Origin: Fibrella forsythiae
Lineage (GTDB): Bacteria; Bacteroidota; Bacteroidia; Cytophagales; Spirosomataceae
Direction: 5' to 3'
Length of the DNA: 64,000 nt
Assembly (NCBI RefSeq): GCF_017353175.1
Contig: NZ_JAFMYW010000004.1
Coordinates: 310,001 to 374,000 of the forward strand
Both the position numbers and the translations under genes were made by a program. The notes beneath the pieces were generated by a model. That model searched no databases. It worked only from the letters and a program-made list of their open reading frames with translations, and was not told where the DNA came from. Positions 16,318-24,181 of this stretch are shown piece by piece (position 1 is the first letter of the stretch; every line of letters begins with the position of its first letter).

Positions 16318-16370
16318 TGATATTGAACGAGGTACGTAGCGCTGGAGTCGATTCCAGCGGCAACCAACAT
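16314..16370 (-). CDS. Possible 18-codon leader peptide overlapping purH
   Basis: An ATG 5 nt after a TACTTTTG promoter box opens a short frame reading MLVAAGIDSSATYLVQYQ. It stops at a TGA that overlaps the purH ATG as ATGA. The frame contains a small hairpin (gctgga...tccagc). It could couple translation of purH to the leaderless transcript end, or be chance. No peptide family is recognised. The main support is the combination of promoter spacing and the exact four-base overlap. Confidence 0.4.
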   Translation of the reverse strand: MLVAAGIDSSATYLVQYQ

Positions 16371-16375
16371 GGCTG

Positions 16376-16383
16376 CAAAAGTA
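16376..16383 (-). promoter_or_regulatory. -7 box (TACTTTTG) for the purH unit
   Basis: On the minus strand TACTTTTG matches TAnnTTTG. The next ATG (the leader ORF) is 5 nt away and the purH ATG about 58 nt away. This is the same spacing seen at gatB, hemC, prfA and ruvX. Confidence 0.55.
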
Positions 16384-16425
16384 CACGGCAAAATGCGAAT
16401 GGCATTGTTCTGCCCAAAAACAGCC

Positions 16426-17103
16426 CTAGCGTAATGGCTTAAGCAACTTTCGATGTAAAGCCTGTGCAGCCTGTTTCAAGGTCTGTTCGCTTTCTTTGGT
16501 ATTGCCTTCGGCAATAGTGACCATGCGTCCGGTTAGCGCAACCAGTTGCCCCATAAGCGACCCTTCTTCTGGTGAATGTGTTTCACCACCACGGACGCCA
16601 AAACCAGATCCATAGGCGGTGAAATGGTATCTCACGCCGTCAGCGATAGTAACAGTCATCGTTTCTAGCTGCCCATTGTCAAGTGTATCATACTTTATAG
16701 GTGGATATCGGGTTTGGCTGACTGCATCGAAGAACAGCCTATTCAGTTCTTTAGCCAGGTCAGGCTTAATCCGCCGACGCGTTTCCAGATATTTTGCCGT
16801 TTGCACACGGGCAGAATCGTTTCTGATGGACCACAGATCATTTTCCATACTTCTGACCATAACGTAATAGCTGCCCTTGACCGAGTCTACCGTAACAACA
16901 TACTCTTCCTCGAAAGAAGGCAGCACGACCACTTTTGCCAGCGGCCATGCGCTCAAGCCTTTCAGCAATCTGTTCTGGATCAAGGAGTAATACTTATCAT
17001 CCTGAGCAGCTCTTGAAAAATAGCCCTCAGCGGGCGTCAGGTGATCCTGTGCCAGCGATAGATTGGCAAGCAGCGAACACAGTATGAGTAAGCAGGCTTT
17101 CAT
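16426..17103 (-). CDS. Exported hypothetical protein
   Basis: The 225-residue protein has a clear signal peptide (MKACLLILCSLLANLSLAQ) and is then mostly soluble. It has a Lys/Arg-rich middle (KYLETRRRIKPDLAKELNRL) and a C-terminal helix KQAAQALHRKLLKPLR. YHFTAYGSGFGVRGGETHSP near residue 155 may be a beta region. I do not recognise the family. It is probably periplasmic. It is divergent from the flippase gene at 17269 and lies upstream of purH on the same strand with about 40 bp to the purH promoter. Confidence 0.65.
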   Translation of the reverse strand: MKACLLILCSLLANLSLAQDHLTPAEGYFSRAAQDDKYYSLIQNRLLKGLSAWPLAKVVVLPSFEEEYVVTVDSVKGSYYVMVRSMENDLWSIRNDSARVQTAKYLETRRRIKPDLAKELNRLFFDAVSQTRYPPIKYDTLDNGQLETMTVTIADGVRYHFTAYGSGFGVRGGETHSPEEGSLMGQLVALTGRMVTIAEGNTKESEQTLKQAAQALHRKLLKPLR

Positions 17104-17202
17104 AGACGTGATTTAGAGAAATGATGCAATTAGAATAGCCTATCCATAATAGCTCATACATTACCCCTAAGCATGTTCTTCACCAACAGAAGACCCGCAG
17201 GC

Positions 17203-17251
17203 CGTATCTTCGCAACGTACCTGACGGGAAATCCGGCTCCAGGTACGTTGC
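17203..17251 (+). promoter_or_regulatory. TATCTTCG box and 12-bp inverted repeat in the flippase 5' region
   Basis: TATCTTCG at 17203-17210 is one base off TAnnTTTG. It is followed at once by gcaacgtacctg (17212-17223), which pairs perfectly with caggtacgttgc (17240-17251) across 16 nt. The repeat consists of two head-to-head copies of the GGTACGT motif. It would form a hairpin at the very 5' end of the mRNA, 17 nt before the TTG start codon. Confidence 0.5.
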
Positions 17252-17268
17252 AGTAACCCACGTACACA

Positions 17269-18795
17269 TTGAGCACCTTTAAAAAATTAGCCAGCGACAC
17301 GGCCCTGTATGGTATCAGCACGATTGCGGCACGGTCGGTGAATTTCTTGTTAACCCCCATTCAGAACTACGCCTTCAGGCAGGGCGGTACGCTGGCCTCC
17401 AACGTAACGCTCTACGCCTGGATCGGCGTACTGCTGACGGTCTATACGCTGGGGCTGGAAACGGCCTTTTTTCGATTCGCCGCCCGCAACAAAGGGAAAG
17501 AAAACGAAGCCGAACGAGTGAAGGTATTTAGCCGGACACTTACCATCGTGGCTGCGATCAGCGTAGTCTGTACGGCGTTGATTCTGGTATTTTCAAAGCC
17601 AATCTCGGTGGCGCTCGGTTACCCCGACGAGGTACTGTTTATTCAGTGGACGGCCCTGCTCGTAGGTATCGACGCCATCATGGCTATTCCATTTGCACGA
17701 CTGCGGGTCGAGGGGAAAGCGAAGCAGTTTGTGGTGGCCAAGCTCATCAACATTGGGCTCAACGTGCTGCTCAACGTGTTCTTTATTGTTGTCTGCAAGG
17801 ACATCACCGAGGGCGATTACCTGCCTCGCCTACGCCCGATCGCCGAACTTTTCTACAACCCCACAATAGGCCCCGGCTATATTCTGCTCGCCAACCTGCT
17901 GGCCAACGCCCTGTATTTCCTGATTCTGCGGCAGGCCTTTCGGGGTTTTCGCTTTACGTTTGAATGGCCCGAAGCCAAAACGCTGGTCGTGTATGCCTTC
18001 CCGATTATGCTGACGGGGCTGGCGGCGGTGCTCAACAACCTCACCGACCGACTATTTCTGGAGGCGTTTTTGCCCAAAAATTTCTATCCAGGCCACTCGT
18101 CTAAATGGGCACTTGATGTGTACGGACAATGCTTCAAGCTGTCGGTGCTTATCAGCCTGGCTATTCAGTCGTTCAAGTTTGCGGCCGAGCCGTTCTTTTT
18201 CGGGCAGGCCAACGACAAAGACGCACCCGACCTGCTAGCCCGCGTCACGAAGTGGTTCATCATCTTCTGCGTAGCGCTGTGGGTAGCCATTGGCCTTAAC
18301 ATGGACCTCATCGGGCTGGTGATCAACCCCGAACGGCGGGCGGGATTGGTTGTTGTGCCTCTGCTAATGCTGGGCAATCTGTTTCTGGGAATTTACTACA
18401 ACATCTCGTTCTGGTTCAAGCTGTCGGACAAGACGCAGTTTGGCACAATCATTACAGCTGTGGGACTGGCAGTTACGTTCGGTCTCAACTGGCTGCTGAT
18501 TCCGATACTGGGCTTCATGGGTTGCGCCTGGGCGTTTCTGATCTCCAGCGTGGTGATGACGGTGATGTGCTACGTACTGGGCGAGAAGTATTACCCGGTT
18601 CCCTACGATCTGCTGTCTGCGGCGGGCTACATCCTCGGCGGCGGGCTACTGATTTACCTGGCGTCGTTTATCCAGATCAGTAACCTCTGGTTATCTGTCC
18701 CGTACCACGTGGCGCTGTTTGGCCTGTTTTTGGGATGTGTCGTAGCAGTGGAATGGAGCACATTCGGGCCGGTGGTGCGGGCGCGGCTGAAGTAG
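17269..18795 (+). CDS. Polysaccharide/lipid-linked oligosaccharide flippase (MATE/MviN-like superfamily)
   Basis: This 508-residue polytopic protein has about 14 hydrophobic segments and a short N-terminus (STFKKLASDTALYGISTIAARS) typical of Wzx-type O-antigen or polysaccharide exporters. It would move lipid-linked glycans across the inner membrane. The frame opens with TTG at 17269 and no ATG precedes it. The family N-terminus follows directly, so TTG is taken as the start. A GGTACGT inverted repeat lies just upstream. No glycosyltransferase genes are nearby, so the substrate cannot be inferred from context. Confidence 0.85.
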   Translation: MSTFKKLASDTALYGISTIAARSVNFLLTPIQNYAFRQGGTLASNVTLYAWIGVLLTVYTLGLETAFFRFAARNKGKENEAERVKVFSRTLTIVAAISVVCTALILVFSKPISVALGYPDEVLFIQWTALLVGIDAIMAIPFARLRVEGKAKQFVVAKLINIGLNVLLNVFFIVVCKDITEGDYLPRLRPIAELFYNPTIGPGYILLANLLANALYFLILRQAFRGFRFTFEWPEAKTLVVYAFPIMLTGLAAVLNNLTDRLFLEAFLPKNFYPGHSSKWALDVYGQCFKLSVLISLAIQSFKFAAEPFFFGQANDKDAPDLLARVTKWFIIFCVALWVAIGLNMDLIGLVINPERRAGLVVVPLLMLGNLFLGIYYNISFWFKLSDKTQFGTIITAVGLAVTFGLNWLLIPILGFMGCAWAFLISSVVMTVMCYVLGEKYYPVPYDLLSAAGYILGGGLLIYLASFIQISNLWLSVPYHVALFGLFLGCVVAVEWSTFGPVVRARLK

Positions 18796-18797
18796 TG

Positions 18798-18868
18798 TTT
18801 GTGGTGTTATGACTCCTCGTTGTCACTCGCCACAGGCAAGCGACAACGAGGAGTCATAACACCACAAA
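18798..18868. repeat. Perfect 27-bp inverted repeat
   Basis: The arm 18798-18824 (tttgtggtgttatgactcct...) pairs perfectly with 18842-18868. The 17-nt centre reads actcgccacaggcaagc. It lies 2 bp after the flippase stop and is followed by an A-run, so it may terminate flippase transcription. Confidence 0.9.
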
Positions 18869-18896
18869 AAAAGAAACCCGGTCTCGTAAGACCGGG
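18866..18896 (-). terminator. Terminator of the Hsp20-like gene
   Basis: The stem cccggtct-cgta-agaccggg (18877-18896) is followed, on the minus strand, by tttcttttttt. It lies 49 bp downstream of the Hsp20-like stop codon and adjoins the inverted repeat serving the convergent flippase gene. Confidence 0.85.
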
Positions 18897-18945
18897 CCGC
18901 ACGCATCTATATGTAACAGGGCCTAGTAACCCTGGACAGGAAGCA

Positions 18946-19338
18946 TTAGAAAAGATTCTTAATGTCGATGTTGCGATACTCGTGCTCTTCGTCGTTGAAA
19001 GGCAAATTCACTGTTACCCGACCGTATTCGTGTTCGGCCTCGATATGCTCGGCGTCGATAAAATCGGGAATGTCAATCACTTTCAAAAACATGGGCACTG
19101 CTAACCGTTGGCCAGCCGATTCACTATCGTGAACCAGCAGCGTATATAAAACCAATTTATTACCCTCTACCAACACGTTGAATGAGTTGGCGCTAACGCC
19201 TGGGGCCGACAAGCGAATGACCAACCGGTCGTCTTCGCGTTTTACTTTCATTTCCGTCAGGCTCGATCCACCATACAGTGTATTGAGCAAATCGATTTGT
19301 CCGCCTGTTCCTTTAAACACATGATCTACCGTTCTCAT
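18946..19338 (-). CDS. Hsp20/alpha-crystallin-like small heat-shock protein
   Basis: The 130-residue protein has an alpha-crystallin-like core. MKVKREDDRLVIRLSAPGVS and NSFNVLVEGNKLVLYTLL come first, then FLKVIDIPDFIDAEHIEAEH and the strand YGRVTVNLPF. That last strand corresponds to the A-x-nGvL region of Hsp20 proteins, with Val replacing Leu. Such proteins hold unfolded clients for refolding. The N- and C-terminal extensions are short, and the IxI tail is only loosely present as IDIKNL. Similarity is moderate; it may be a divergent, non-stress member. Confidence 0.75.
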   Translation of the reverse strand: MRTVDHVFKGTGGQIDLLNTLYGGSSLTEMKVKREDDRLVIRLSAPGVSANSFNVLVEGNKLVLYTLLVHDSESAGQRLAVPMFLKVIDIPDFIDAEHIEAEHEYGRVTVNLPFNDEEHEYRNIDIKNLF

Positions 19339-19590
19339 AGTACGTGTTGTTTACTGTTCACTGGTTTATAGACAAAAGCTGTGCCTGATGGTTTAAAGAG
19401 CCTTTTGTGTGCCAGAGTGGCAGGCAAAAACCGGCAAAATCGGCGATTTTCAGACGGTTTGGCACACTAAACGGATCAACTGGCCTTCTGGTAAATTTTG
19501 TCAGGTATCGATAACCTGTAGCAAAAATTACGCACTGACGGGGGAAGTGGGGAAAGGGAGTCTACAACCTCGAAACTGACCGTCTGGTTG

Positions 19591-19598
19591 TACCTTTG
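19591..19598 (+). promoter_or_regulatory. -7 box (TACCTTTG) abutting hemC
   Basis: TTGTACCTTTGC precedes the hemC ATG by 4 nt after the box. The identical dodecamer precedes prfA at the same spacing. A normal start site would give a leaderless hemC mRNA. The TTG inside the box creates a false in-frame upstream start codon. Confidence 0.65.
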
Positions 19599-19602
19599 CA
19601 CT

Positions 19603-20526
19603 ATGCATATTCGAATTGGAACCCGCAGCAGCCGACTGGCCCTATGGCAAGCCGAATATATTCAGCAGTTGCTTCAAGCCGCAGGCATTACCTCCGAGCT
19701 AGTATTGATTGAAACAAAAGGTGATCAGATTCTGGATAGGTCGCTTTCTAAAATTGGCAGTAAAGGCATTTTTACGCAGGAACTGGAAGATCAGCTCCGG
19801 TCGGGCGCGATTGATATTGCCGTGCATTCGGCCAAAGATTTACAGTCGAGCTTACCCGCCGATCTTAGTATCATTGCTTTTACCGAGCGCGAACGTGTGA
19901 ACGACGTGCTGGTAAGCCGGAACAGATCGCTATCACTGACCTCAGGACAGTCATTCACCATAGGTACGTCGTCGACGCGGCGGGTGGCGATGCTTCGGCA
20001 TTACTGTCCGCATATTAACGTGGTGGATATGCGAGGTAATCTGCAAACACGACTCCGTAAGCTCGACGAGGGCCACTGCGATGCTCTGCTGCTGGCCTAC
20101 GCCGGTGTTCATCGCATGCACTATGACGATCTGATTGCCGAACACCTGCCGATCAGCGACTTTACGCCCGCCGTTGGCCAAGGCAGCGTAGCCATCGAAG
20201 CCGCCGACACGCTGCCGCTCGATAAACTGGCTCAGGTACGTTCCCTGACGAACCATGAACCGACAGAAGCCTGCCTGAAAGCCGAACGGGCTTTTCTCCG
20301 TCGACTGGAAGGTGGGTGCAGCATTCCTGTGTTCGCCCTGGCAACCTGGGCAGGCGATGAAATTAGTCTGACAGGCGGGCTCATCAGCCTCAACGGTGCC
20401 AACATTCTCCGCGAAACTTTCAGCGGCCCACCCGCCCAGGCTGAACAGCTGGGTCATGACCTGGCCGAAGCCCTGCTGACCCGTGGCGGCGACGAAATTT
20501 TGCAAAGCATTCGAGCAGCGTTATAA
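19603..20526 (+). CDS. hemC: Hydroxymethylbilane synthase (porphobilinogen deaminase)
   Basis: HemC joins four porphobilinogens into hydroxymethylbilane for haem synthesis. The 307-residue protein starts MHIRIGTRSSRLALWQAE and contains ETKGDQILDRSLSKIGSKGIFTQELE and the Asp-containing AVHSAKDLQSSLP. It also has IGTSSTRRVAMLRHYCPHINVVDMRGNLQTRL and the cofactor-attachment loop RRLEGGCSIPV, whose Cys carries the dipyrromethane cofactor. ATG 19603 is chosen over the TTG at 19588, which lies inside the promoter box. The gene stands alone, away from other hem genes. Confidence 0.97.
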   Translation: MHIRIGTRSSRLALWQAEYIQQLLQAAGITSELVLIETKGDQILDRSLSKIGSKGIFTQELEDQLRSGAIDIAVHSAKDLQSSLPADLSIIAFTERERVNDVLVSRNRSLSLTSGQSFTIGTSSTRRVAMLRHYCPHINVVDMRGNLQTRLRKLDEGHCDALLLAYAGVHRMHYDDLIAEHLPISDFTPAVGQGSVAIEAADTLPLDKLAQVRSLTNHEPTEACLKAERAFLRRLEGGCSIPVFALATWAGDEISLTGGLISLNGANILRETFSGPPAQAEQLGHDLAEALLTRGGDEILQSIRAAL

Positions 20527-20530
20527 ATCG

Positions 20531-20620
20531 GTTTATAGTTTGCCGTTTACTGTTGCGCTGCTAACAGGTCATTTATGTGTTAATAGCGTAACTGAAAACA
20601 GTAAACGGCAAACAGCAAAC
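20531..20620. repeat. Inverted repeat (GTTTGCCGTTTACTGTT arm type)
   Basis: The perfect core gtttgccgtttactgtt (20538-20554) pairs with 20597-20613. The flanks pair imperfectly, and the centre is gcgctgctaacagg...gttaatagcg. It lies between hemC and the GNAT gene, both on the plus strand. It shares the 17-bp core with 56626-56736. Confidence 0.88.
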
Positions 20621-20629
20621 TCTCTTCCC

Positions 20630-21070
20630 ATGACCATCCGCCTTGCCGAAACCGACATCGACTTACGCCGCTGCCTGCCGGCTTTGCTGGCGCTGCGGCC
20701 GCATTTAACCGACGAAACCGCGCTGGCCTTGCTGCATGAACAACTGGCCAACGACCGGTTCAGCGTAGCCTTTGTTGATCTCGGCGATACCGTTCCTGCA
20801 CCCGCCGTGATTACGTTCCGTCGGATGACGATGTTGGTGTCGGGCAAGACAATTTACATTGACGATCTATCGACGTCACCGGAAGCTCGGGGCAAGGGAT
20901 ACGCCGGTGCGCTGGTCGATTTCGTGATTGCGCAGGCCCGGCAAATGGGTTACCAGACCGTTTCATTAGATTCGGGACAAAATCCGACCCGATACGATGC
21001 GCATCGGCTTTACCTGAATAAACGATTCAACATCACCAGTCATCATTTTTCACTAAATCTAGTTGACTAG
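20630..21070 (+). CDS. GNAT family N-acetyltransferase
   Basis: This 146-residue protein (ATG 20630) shows the GNAT fold. After IRLAETDIDLRRCLPALLALR comes the beta-strand TIYIDDLSTSPEARGKGYAGALVDFVI. It contains the acetyl-CoA P-loop (RGKGYAG), then VSLDSGQNPTRYDAHRLYLNKRF. Acetyl acceptor unknown. A longer frame begins at 20483 inside hemC and reads through the inverted repeat; that extension has no GNAT similarity and is rejected. Confidence 0.88.
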   Translation: MTIRLAETDIDLRRCLPALLALRPHLTDETALALLHEQLANDRFSVAFVDLGDTVPAPAVITFRRMTMLVSGKTIYIDDLSTSPEARGKGYAGALVDFVIAQARQMGYQTVSLDSGQNPTRYDAHRLYLNKRFNITSHHFSLNLVD

Positions 21071-21123
21071 TTCTGCACTTGGCCTGCCCCCGCCAGAATG
21101 CCGAATTAGTCATCAGTTCCCTC

Positions 21124-22407
21124 ATGAACCTCGCCAAAATAAGCTGGAGTAACCTGGTCGATAAGCCGCTAAGCAGCTTCCTGAGCGGACTGTTGATGAC
21201 ACTAGGCATTGCCATTATCTCGCTGCTGCTGTTGCTGAACAAGCAGTTGCAGGATCAGTTTAGCCGCAACATTCGGGGTATCGACATGGTCATAGGCGCG
21301 AAAGGCTCACCGTTACAACTGATCCTGTCGAGCATCTATCAGATCGACTCGCCCGTGGGTAATATTCCGCTCGCCGAAGCCACCCGCCTGACGCGCAATC
21401 CGATGATCAAAACGGCGATTCCGCTGGCGATGGGCGACAGCTACAAGTCGTTCCGGATTGTTGGCACAAACCAGAAATACCTCGACCATTTTGGCGCAAC
21501 AATCGCGCAGGGTCAGCCTTTCAAAGATGACCTCGAGGTGGTGATCGGTCCACGGGTTGCAGCGGCAACCGGTCTGAAAGTAGGCGATAGCTTCGCCAGT
21601 CAACATGGGCTTGACGGCAACGGTGAGGCACATGGCGACAAAAAATACAAGGTCGTAGGTACGTTGGCCCCTAGCAACAGCGTCTGCGATCAACTGATTC
21701 TGACCAACGTATCGAGCATCTGGGCGGTACATAATCATGACTCGGCCAATGGTGAAGATCATCATGAGGAAGAGGCCACCACTGCTGGTGGCGCTACAGC
21801 AGACGACCTTGCCGAGCATCACAACGGCGAAGAAGCCCATGACGACGAGCATGGACCCGAAGCTGGTCCCGAGATTACGAGTATGCTTGTGAAATTCCGC
21901 AACCCGATGGGTATGATGCTCAAACGTGGTATCGACAACAACTCGAAACTACAGGCCGCACTTCCCGCCATTGAAGTAAACCGGCTGTTCGATCTGCTCG
22001 GCGTTGGTGTACAAACCCTACGCGGTCTGGCCCTGGCAATCATCATCGTAGCGGGCATCAGTGTATTTGTGTCGCTCTACAACTCCCTTAAAGAACGCCG
22101 TTACGAAATGGCCCTGATGCTCTCGATGGGTGCCACGCGGGCGCAACTCTTCGGTATGTTGCTGCTTGAAGGCCTGGTGCTGGCCCTGATCGGTTTTGTG
22201 GCGGGCCTGGCTTTGAGCCGCCTCGGGTTGTGGCTACTCTCCCAATTTGTAGAAGGCAATTACCACTACAGCTTCAGCGACGCCAGCATCCTGCCGGACG
22301 AATGGTGGTTGCTGGCCGTCGCCATCGGCATTGGTCTCGTAGCCGCCGCCCTGCCCGCTATCGGCGTATACCGGATGAACATTTCGCGAACTTTGGCGGA
22401 GGAGTAA
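21124..22407 (+). CDS. FtsX/MacB-type ABC transporter permease with His/acidic periplasmic loop
   Basis: The 427-residue protein has an N-terminal membrane segment (SFLSGLLMTLGIAIISLLLLL), a large periplasmic MacB-PCD-like domain, and three C-terminal membrane segments, as in MacB/LolCE permeases. The periplasmic domain contains an inserted low-complexity stretch (residues 203-247) rich in His, Asp and Glu: HNHDSANGEDHHEEE and later EHHNGEEAHDDEHG. That is typical of metal-binding loops and suggests a metal-related exporter, but this is inference. No ATPase gene adjoins. ATG 21124 gives the permease N-terminus; 21079 adds 15 unrelated residues. Confidence 0.88.
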   Translation: MNLAKISWSNLVDKPLSSFLSGLLMTLGIAIISLLLLLNKQLQDQFSRNIRGIDMVIGAKGSPLQLILSSIYQIDSPVGNIPLAEATRLTRNPMIKTAIPLAMGDSYKSFRIVGTNQKYLDHFGATIAQGQPFKDDLEVVIGPRVAAATGLKVGDSFASQHGLDGNGEAHGDKKYKVVGTLAPSNSVCDQLILTNVSSIWAVHNHDSANGEDHHEEEATTAGGATADDLAEHHNGEEAHDDEHGPEAGPEITSMLVKFRNPMGMMLKRGIDNNSKLQAALPAIEVNRLFDLLGVGVQTLRGLALAIIIVAGISVFVSLYNSLKERRYEMALMLSMGATRAQLFGMLLLEGLVLALIGFVAGLALSRLGLWLLSQFVEGNYHYSFSDASILPDEWWLLAVAIGIGLVAAALPAIGVYRMNISRTLAEE

Positions 22408-22409
22408 GG

Positions 22410-22554
22410 GAAAGAAAGGAGGAAGGAGGAAAGGGAGAACGGAGAAAAGGGGCTAACGCGCAAGCACCTTCCTCCCTTTCCTCTTTCCTCCCTTTCCTCC
22501 CTTTCCTCCCTTTCCTCCCTTTCCTCCCTTTCCTCCCTTTCCTCCCTTTCCTCC
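22410..22554. repeat. Purine/pyrimidine inverted repeat with eight tandem 9-bp units
   Basis: A purine arm (about 22408-22450) faces a pyrimidine arm across ggctaacgcgcaagc. The pyrimidine arm ends in eight perfect copies of ctttcctcc (22483-22554), finishing 5 nt before the murE ATG. The 9-bp period makes length change by slippage likely. The unit is a multiple of three, so it reads as an open frame (Phe-Leu-Pro repeats). Confidence 0.93.
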
Positions 22555-22559
22555 CTCCT

Positions 22560-24047
22560 ATGCAACTTTCTGATCTTCTCTATAAAGTCTCTCTTCTAGC
22601 CACGGCAGGCGATATGAACGCCGAGGTGACGCACCTGACCATGGATTCGCGCCAGGTACGTTCCGGGAGCCTGTTCATTGCTGTGCGCGGTACCGTTTCT
22701 GACGGACATACGTTCATTCAGAAAGCCATTGATCTGGGTGCTACGGCGATTTTGTGCGAAGAAATGCCCGCCAACCGCACTGAAACAGTCACCTACATTC
22801 AGGTGGCCAATACACCGCAGGCGATGGGTATGGCGGCGGCTAATTTCTACGGGCAGCCGTCGAAAAAGGTTAAGCTGGTGGGTGTAACGGGCACCAACGG
22901 CAAAACGTCGGTAGCGACGCTGCTGTTCCGGTTGTTCACGTCGCTCGGCTATCGCTGCGGCCTGCTCTCGACGGTGCAAAACCAGATTGGTGAGACGGTC
23001 ATTCCGGCTACACATACCACACCGGATTCGATCACGACGAACGAGCTGCTGACGCAGATGCTGGCGCAGGGCTGTACGCACGTGTTTATGGAGGTGAGTT
23101 CACACGCCGTGGTGCAGGAGCGCATTGCGGGGCTGCATTTCGCCGGGGGCATTTTCACCAACATCACCCACGATCACCTCGATTTTCACGGTACATTCGA
23201 TAACTACATTAAGGCGAAAAAAGGCTTCTTCGACCAACTGCCCCGCTCGGCTTTTGCACTGACCAATGCCGATGATAAACGGGGACTGGTGATGCTGCAA
23301 AATACGCTGGCCCGTAAGGAAAGCTATTCGCTACAAACGCTGGGTACGTTCAAAGGGAAAATCCTGGCTGATGGGCTATTCGGGCTGGAAATGTTGATCG
23401 ACGAACGGCAAGTGTGGTTCAAGCTCATTGGTCGGTTCAACGCTTATAACTTGCTGGCGGTCTACGGCGCAGCCGTATTATTGGGCGAAGACGAAGAAGA
23501 AATACTGACCGAACTATCGGCAACGTTACCGCCGCAGGGTCGTTTCGAACAGGTCATTTCCGACAACCGGATCGTGGGAATTGTGGATTACGCCCACACG
23601 CCCGACGCACTGCAAAACGTACTGGAGACGATCACCGAACTGCGTCATGACAATGAGCAGGGTGTTCTTCCCAATATCATAACGGTAGTTGGTTGTGGCG
23701 GCAACCGCGACGCAGCCAAACGGCCAATCATGGCGCAGATAGCAGGCAAGTTCAGCGACCGGGTCATTTTAACGTCCGACAATCCGCGATTTGAAGACCC
23801 AATGGTCATCCTGGAGCAGATGCAGGCCGGTATTTCGCCCGTTGATTACAAAAAATCGCAAACGATCGAAGACCGGCGCGAAGCCATCCGAACGGCCGTA
23901 AAACTGGCTCGTCCTAACGATATCATCCTGATTGCCGGCAAAGGCCACGAGACCTACCAGGACATTCAGGGCGTAAAACATGATTTTGATGACCGGCAGG
24001 TGCTTCGCGAGGCATTTCAAAGTGCTAACTTTAGGGCCAAAGAGTGA
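22560..24047 (+). CDS. murE: UDP-N-acetylmuramoyl-tripeptide synthetase (meso-DAP type)
   Basis: MurE adds the third residue to UDP-MurNAc-dipeptide in peptidoglycan synthesis. The 495-residue protein has the N-terminal nucleotide-sugar domain, the ATP loop VTGTNGKTSVATLLFRL (109-125), EVSSHAVVQERI and THDHLDFHGTFDNY. The motif DNPR (407-410) is characteristic of enzymes using meso-diaminopimelate rather than lysine. A longer in-frame ORF begins at 22230 inside the permease gene and passes through the CTTTCCTCC repeats; it is rejected as non-native. mraY follows after 134 bp. Confidence 0.97.
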   Translation: MQLSDLLYKVSLLATAGDMNAEVTHLTMDSRQVRSGSLFIAVRGTVSDGHTFIQKAIDLGATAILCEEMPANRTETVTYIQVANTPQAMGMAAANFYGQPSKKVKLVGVTGTNGKTSVATLLFRLFTSLGYRCGLLSTVQNQIGETVIPATHTTPDSITTNELLTQMLAQGCTHVFMEVSSHAVVQERIAGLHFAGGIFTNITHDHLDFHGTFDNYIKAKKGFFDQLPRSAFALTNADDKRGLVMLQNTLARKESYSLQTLGTFKGKILADGLFGLEMLIDERQVWFKLIGRFNAYNLLAVYGAAVLLGEDEEEILTELSATLPPQGRFEQVISDNRIVGIVDYAHTPDALQNVLETITELRHDNEQGVLPNIITVVGCGGNRDAAKRPIMAQIAGKFSDRVILTSDNPRFEDPMVILEQMQAGISPVDYKKSQTIEDRREAIRTAVKLARPNDIILIAGKGHETYQDIQGVKHDFDDRQVLREAFQSANFRAKE

Positions 24048-24053
24048 AGTAGC

Positions 24054-24130
24054 GAATGAGTGAAAGAGTGGCTGTTGCTTTGTAAAACGCTGGTTTAGGC
24101 TTTGCCAATAGTCTCTTTTTCACTCATTTA
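24054..24130. repeat. Weak inverted repeat between murE and mraY
   Basis: gaatgagtgaaagag (from 24054) pairs with ctctttttcactcatt (to about 24128) with a small bulge. The loop contains gttgctttg and gctttgcc. It is less perfect than the other intergenic hairpins and may be a decayed copy. Confidence 0.55.
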
Positions 24131-24181
24131 CTCCGGACGGCGTTCCGCTTTCACCCTTTCCCTCTTTTCCCTCTTTAAAAA

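Noticed and set aside
19588-19602. Upstream TTG start for hemC (and the same for prfA at 32007 and ruvX at 28564)
   Set aside because: The TTG lies in or right beside the TACCTTTG promoter box; family similarity begins at the following ATG.
22483-22554. Possible CRISPR-like array
   Set aside because: The units are contiguous 9-mers with no spacers, so it is a simple tandem repeat.
22230-22559. Long N-terminal extension of murE with Phe-Leu-Pro repeats
   Set aside because: It is the in-frame reading of the permease 3' end and the 9-bp pyrimidine repeats; MurE similarity starts at ATG 22560.
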